A stretch of DNA of 64,000 nucleotides from Archangiaceae bacterium (GTDB taxonomy: Bacteria > Myxococcota > Myxococcia > Myxococcales > Myxococcaceae): NCBI GenBank assembly GCA_016714225.1, contig JADJNS010000035.1:23887-87886 (forward strand). Reading direction: 5' to 3'. Positions 63,020 to 64,000 of the stretch are shown here, piece by piece. The position numbers were made by a program, and so were the translations under genes. Numbering within the stretch: position 1 is the stretch's first letter; each line of letters starts with the position of its first letter. The notes under the pieces were generated by a model, which searched no databases, was not told the origin of the DNA, and saw only the letters and a program-made list of their open reading frames with translations.

Positions 63020-63946
63020 TCAAGGCTCTTCGAGCAGCCGCTCGAGCCCGCTCTCGAGCTGGCTCTGCACCAGGGCCACCACGGCCCTCAAGTCCGACCG
63101 CGAGAGCTGGCAACGGCGGCCGACCGCGTCTTGGGTCTCGGCGGCGATGCGCTCGCGGGCCTGCAAGAGCCACCTCGCGACCGACGAGCGGTGCACCTGG
63201 TGCATCGCTCCGATGCGGTCGATGCTCAGCCCCTCGAGGTAGTGCAGCCGCAGCACGTTGCGCTCTCGAGTCGAGAGGCCCGCGAACGCCTCGCGAAAGG
63301 CGGCGGCGAACGGCTCGCGCAGCGAGGTCTTGAGCAGCTTGAGCTCGGTGTCGTCGAGGGCCACCTGCAGCTCGAGCAGCTCTTCCGAGTCGGGCTCGGG
63401 GCTGGGAGGCGCACGCCGCTCGAGCCGCATCGAGAGGCGAATGGCCGAGGCGCGGATCCAGTTCGAGAGCGTGCCGAGGCCCGCGTACTCGGAGATCTTC
63501 GCCGGGCCGTTCTCGGTGGGCACCAGCAAGGCCTGCCGCAGCCGCTGCAGCACCTCGTCGGGCTCTGCGGCGGCGTTCGCCGAGCGCTTGAGCCCCCGGG
63601 TCGCCGAGGGCAGCACCTTCGCCTCGAAGAGCCGCAGCGCCTCGGGCTCGCCCAGCGCGCACCCGTACGCGAGGTACAGGTCTCCGCTGCGCACCGCCGA
63701 GAGCAGCGCGTCGGGCTCACCGTGCGGCAGGTGGGCCGCCAGGTGCGCGAGGTAACCCGCCGCATCGAGCTTCAGCGTGGGCCACTGCGCTTCGGCGGTG
63801 GTCACCAGGGCCGACAACCGGTTCTCGAGCTCAGGCAAGGCGGCGAGCCGGGCGCGCGCGCCGGCGCTCGCACCCGAGAGAAACGCCCGCACCAGCGGCG
63901 ACGCGCGGCGACCCTCCGGGTCTGGGCTCGAAGACACGCGCACCAC
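63020..63946 (-). CDS. Sigma-70-family factor of Myxococcales family 1 type
   Basis: A 308-residue sigma factor from GTG 63946 or a nearby GTG. An unusual N-terminal half of about 120 residues (LYLAYGCALGEPEALRLFE) is followed by sigma region 2 (DEVLQRLRQALLVPTENGP, LGTLSNWIRASAIRLSMRLERR) and region 4 (LSTRERNVLRLHYLEGLSIDRIGAMHQVHRSSVARWLLQARERI). This layout matches the Sig-70_gmx1-type factors that occur in Myxococcales beside protein kinases. The kinase gene begins right after its stop, so the two are coupled. Confidence 0.85.
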   Translation of the reverse strand: MVRVSSSPDPEGRRASPLVRAFLSGASAGARARLAALPELENRLSALVTTAEAQWPTLKLDAAGYLAHLAAHLPHGEPDALLSAVRSGDLYLAYGCALGEPEALRLFEAKVLPSATRGLKRSANAAAEPDEVLQRLRQALLVPTENGPAKISEYAGLGTLSNWIRASAIRLSMRLERRAPPSPEPDSEELLELQVALDDTELKLLKTSLREPFAAAFREAFAGLSTRERNVLRLHYLEGLSIDRIGAMHQVHRSSVARWLLQARERIAAETQDAVGRRCQLSRSDLRAVVALVQSQLESGLERLLEEP

Positions 63947-64000
63947 GGTAGGCCGGGCGCCGTCGTGCGTCGAACCGACCGCCGCCGCCGTGAATCGGCG

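Overview
This window is 64 kb of very GC-rich bacterial chromosome, and everything in it points to the Myxococcota. The evidence: a secreted Cys-rich protein ending in a MYXO-CTERM sorting signal, a sigma factor of the Myxococcales family 1 type paired with a zinc-finger Ser/Thr kinase carrying TPRs, a second TPR protein with a degenerate kinase domain, many lipoproteins, and Asp-Ala-Gly or Cys-rich low-complexity secreted proteins. There is no plasmid, phage, IS or CRISPR signature.

Layout. 1-3128 is the edge of an exopolysaccharide locus (nucleotide-sugar dehydrogenase and Wzc-type tyrosine autokinase). 3231-7321 is a two-gene DUF1501 / c-type-cytochrome surface operon. 7470-12311 holds an unknown helical protein, a DTW-domain tRNA-modifying enzyme, a PreA-like flavoenzyme, a lipoprotein and rsmE. 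12360-17490 has a secreted trypsin-like protease, a C-lobe-only pseudokinase with TPRs, and an Xaa-Pro peptidase. 17487-24961 has a DUF2914 membrane protein, a CGFS glutaredoxin, the MYXO-CTERM protein, BolA, YqgE and small envelope proteins. 25130-33432 is the classical proteostasis order tig-clpP-clpX-lon with a prolyl oligopeptidase inserted between clpX and lon. A tRNA-Leu(UAG) and a YcaQ/AlkX-like gene follow. 35258-40006 groups cell-wall and polysaccharide enzymes (NlpC/P60, CE4 deacetylase, PL14-like lipoprotein) with a tri-haem lipoprotein. 40071-43603 is a compact putative barrel / ECF sigma / FecR / Cys-rich series. 43606-55510 looks like a stress and metal island: hybrid histidine kinase, two-domain KaiC, universal stress protein, ZIP transporter, glycosyltransferase, two CBS proteins, OsmC, lycopene cyclase with a crtI remnant, and a copper-type P1B ATPase. 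55513-63946 ends with a lipase-like lipoprotein, GerW, START-like protein, PfkB sugar kinase, PAS histidine kinase, and the Ser/Thr kinase-sigma pair.

Sequence quality matters here. At least eleven single-base indels break conserved genes (nucleotide-sugar dehydrogenase, protease, pseudokinase, MYXO-CTERM protein, lon, prolyl oligopeptidase, clpX, the AlkX-like gene, the Ser/Thr kinase). A block of almost pure G at 29693-29874 replaces the start of the prolyl oligopeptidase gene. These look like assembly or sequencing errors, not real decay, so such genes are annotated as single frameshifted genes.

The candidates most worth pursuing as undescribed systems are the sigma factor plus zinc-finger kinase pair (60253-63946), the KaiC-hybrid kinase operon with a divergent universal stress gene, and the putative barrel-sigma-FecR-Cys-rich series. 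All function statements come from reading motifs in the translated sequence; no database search was possible.
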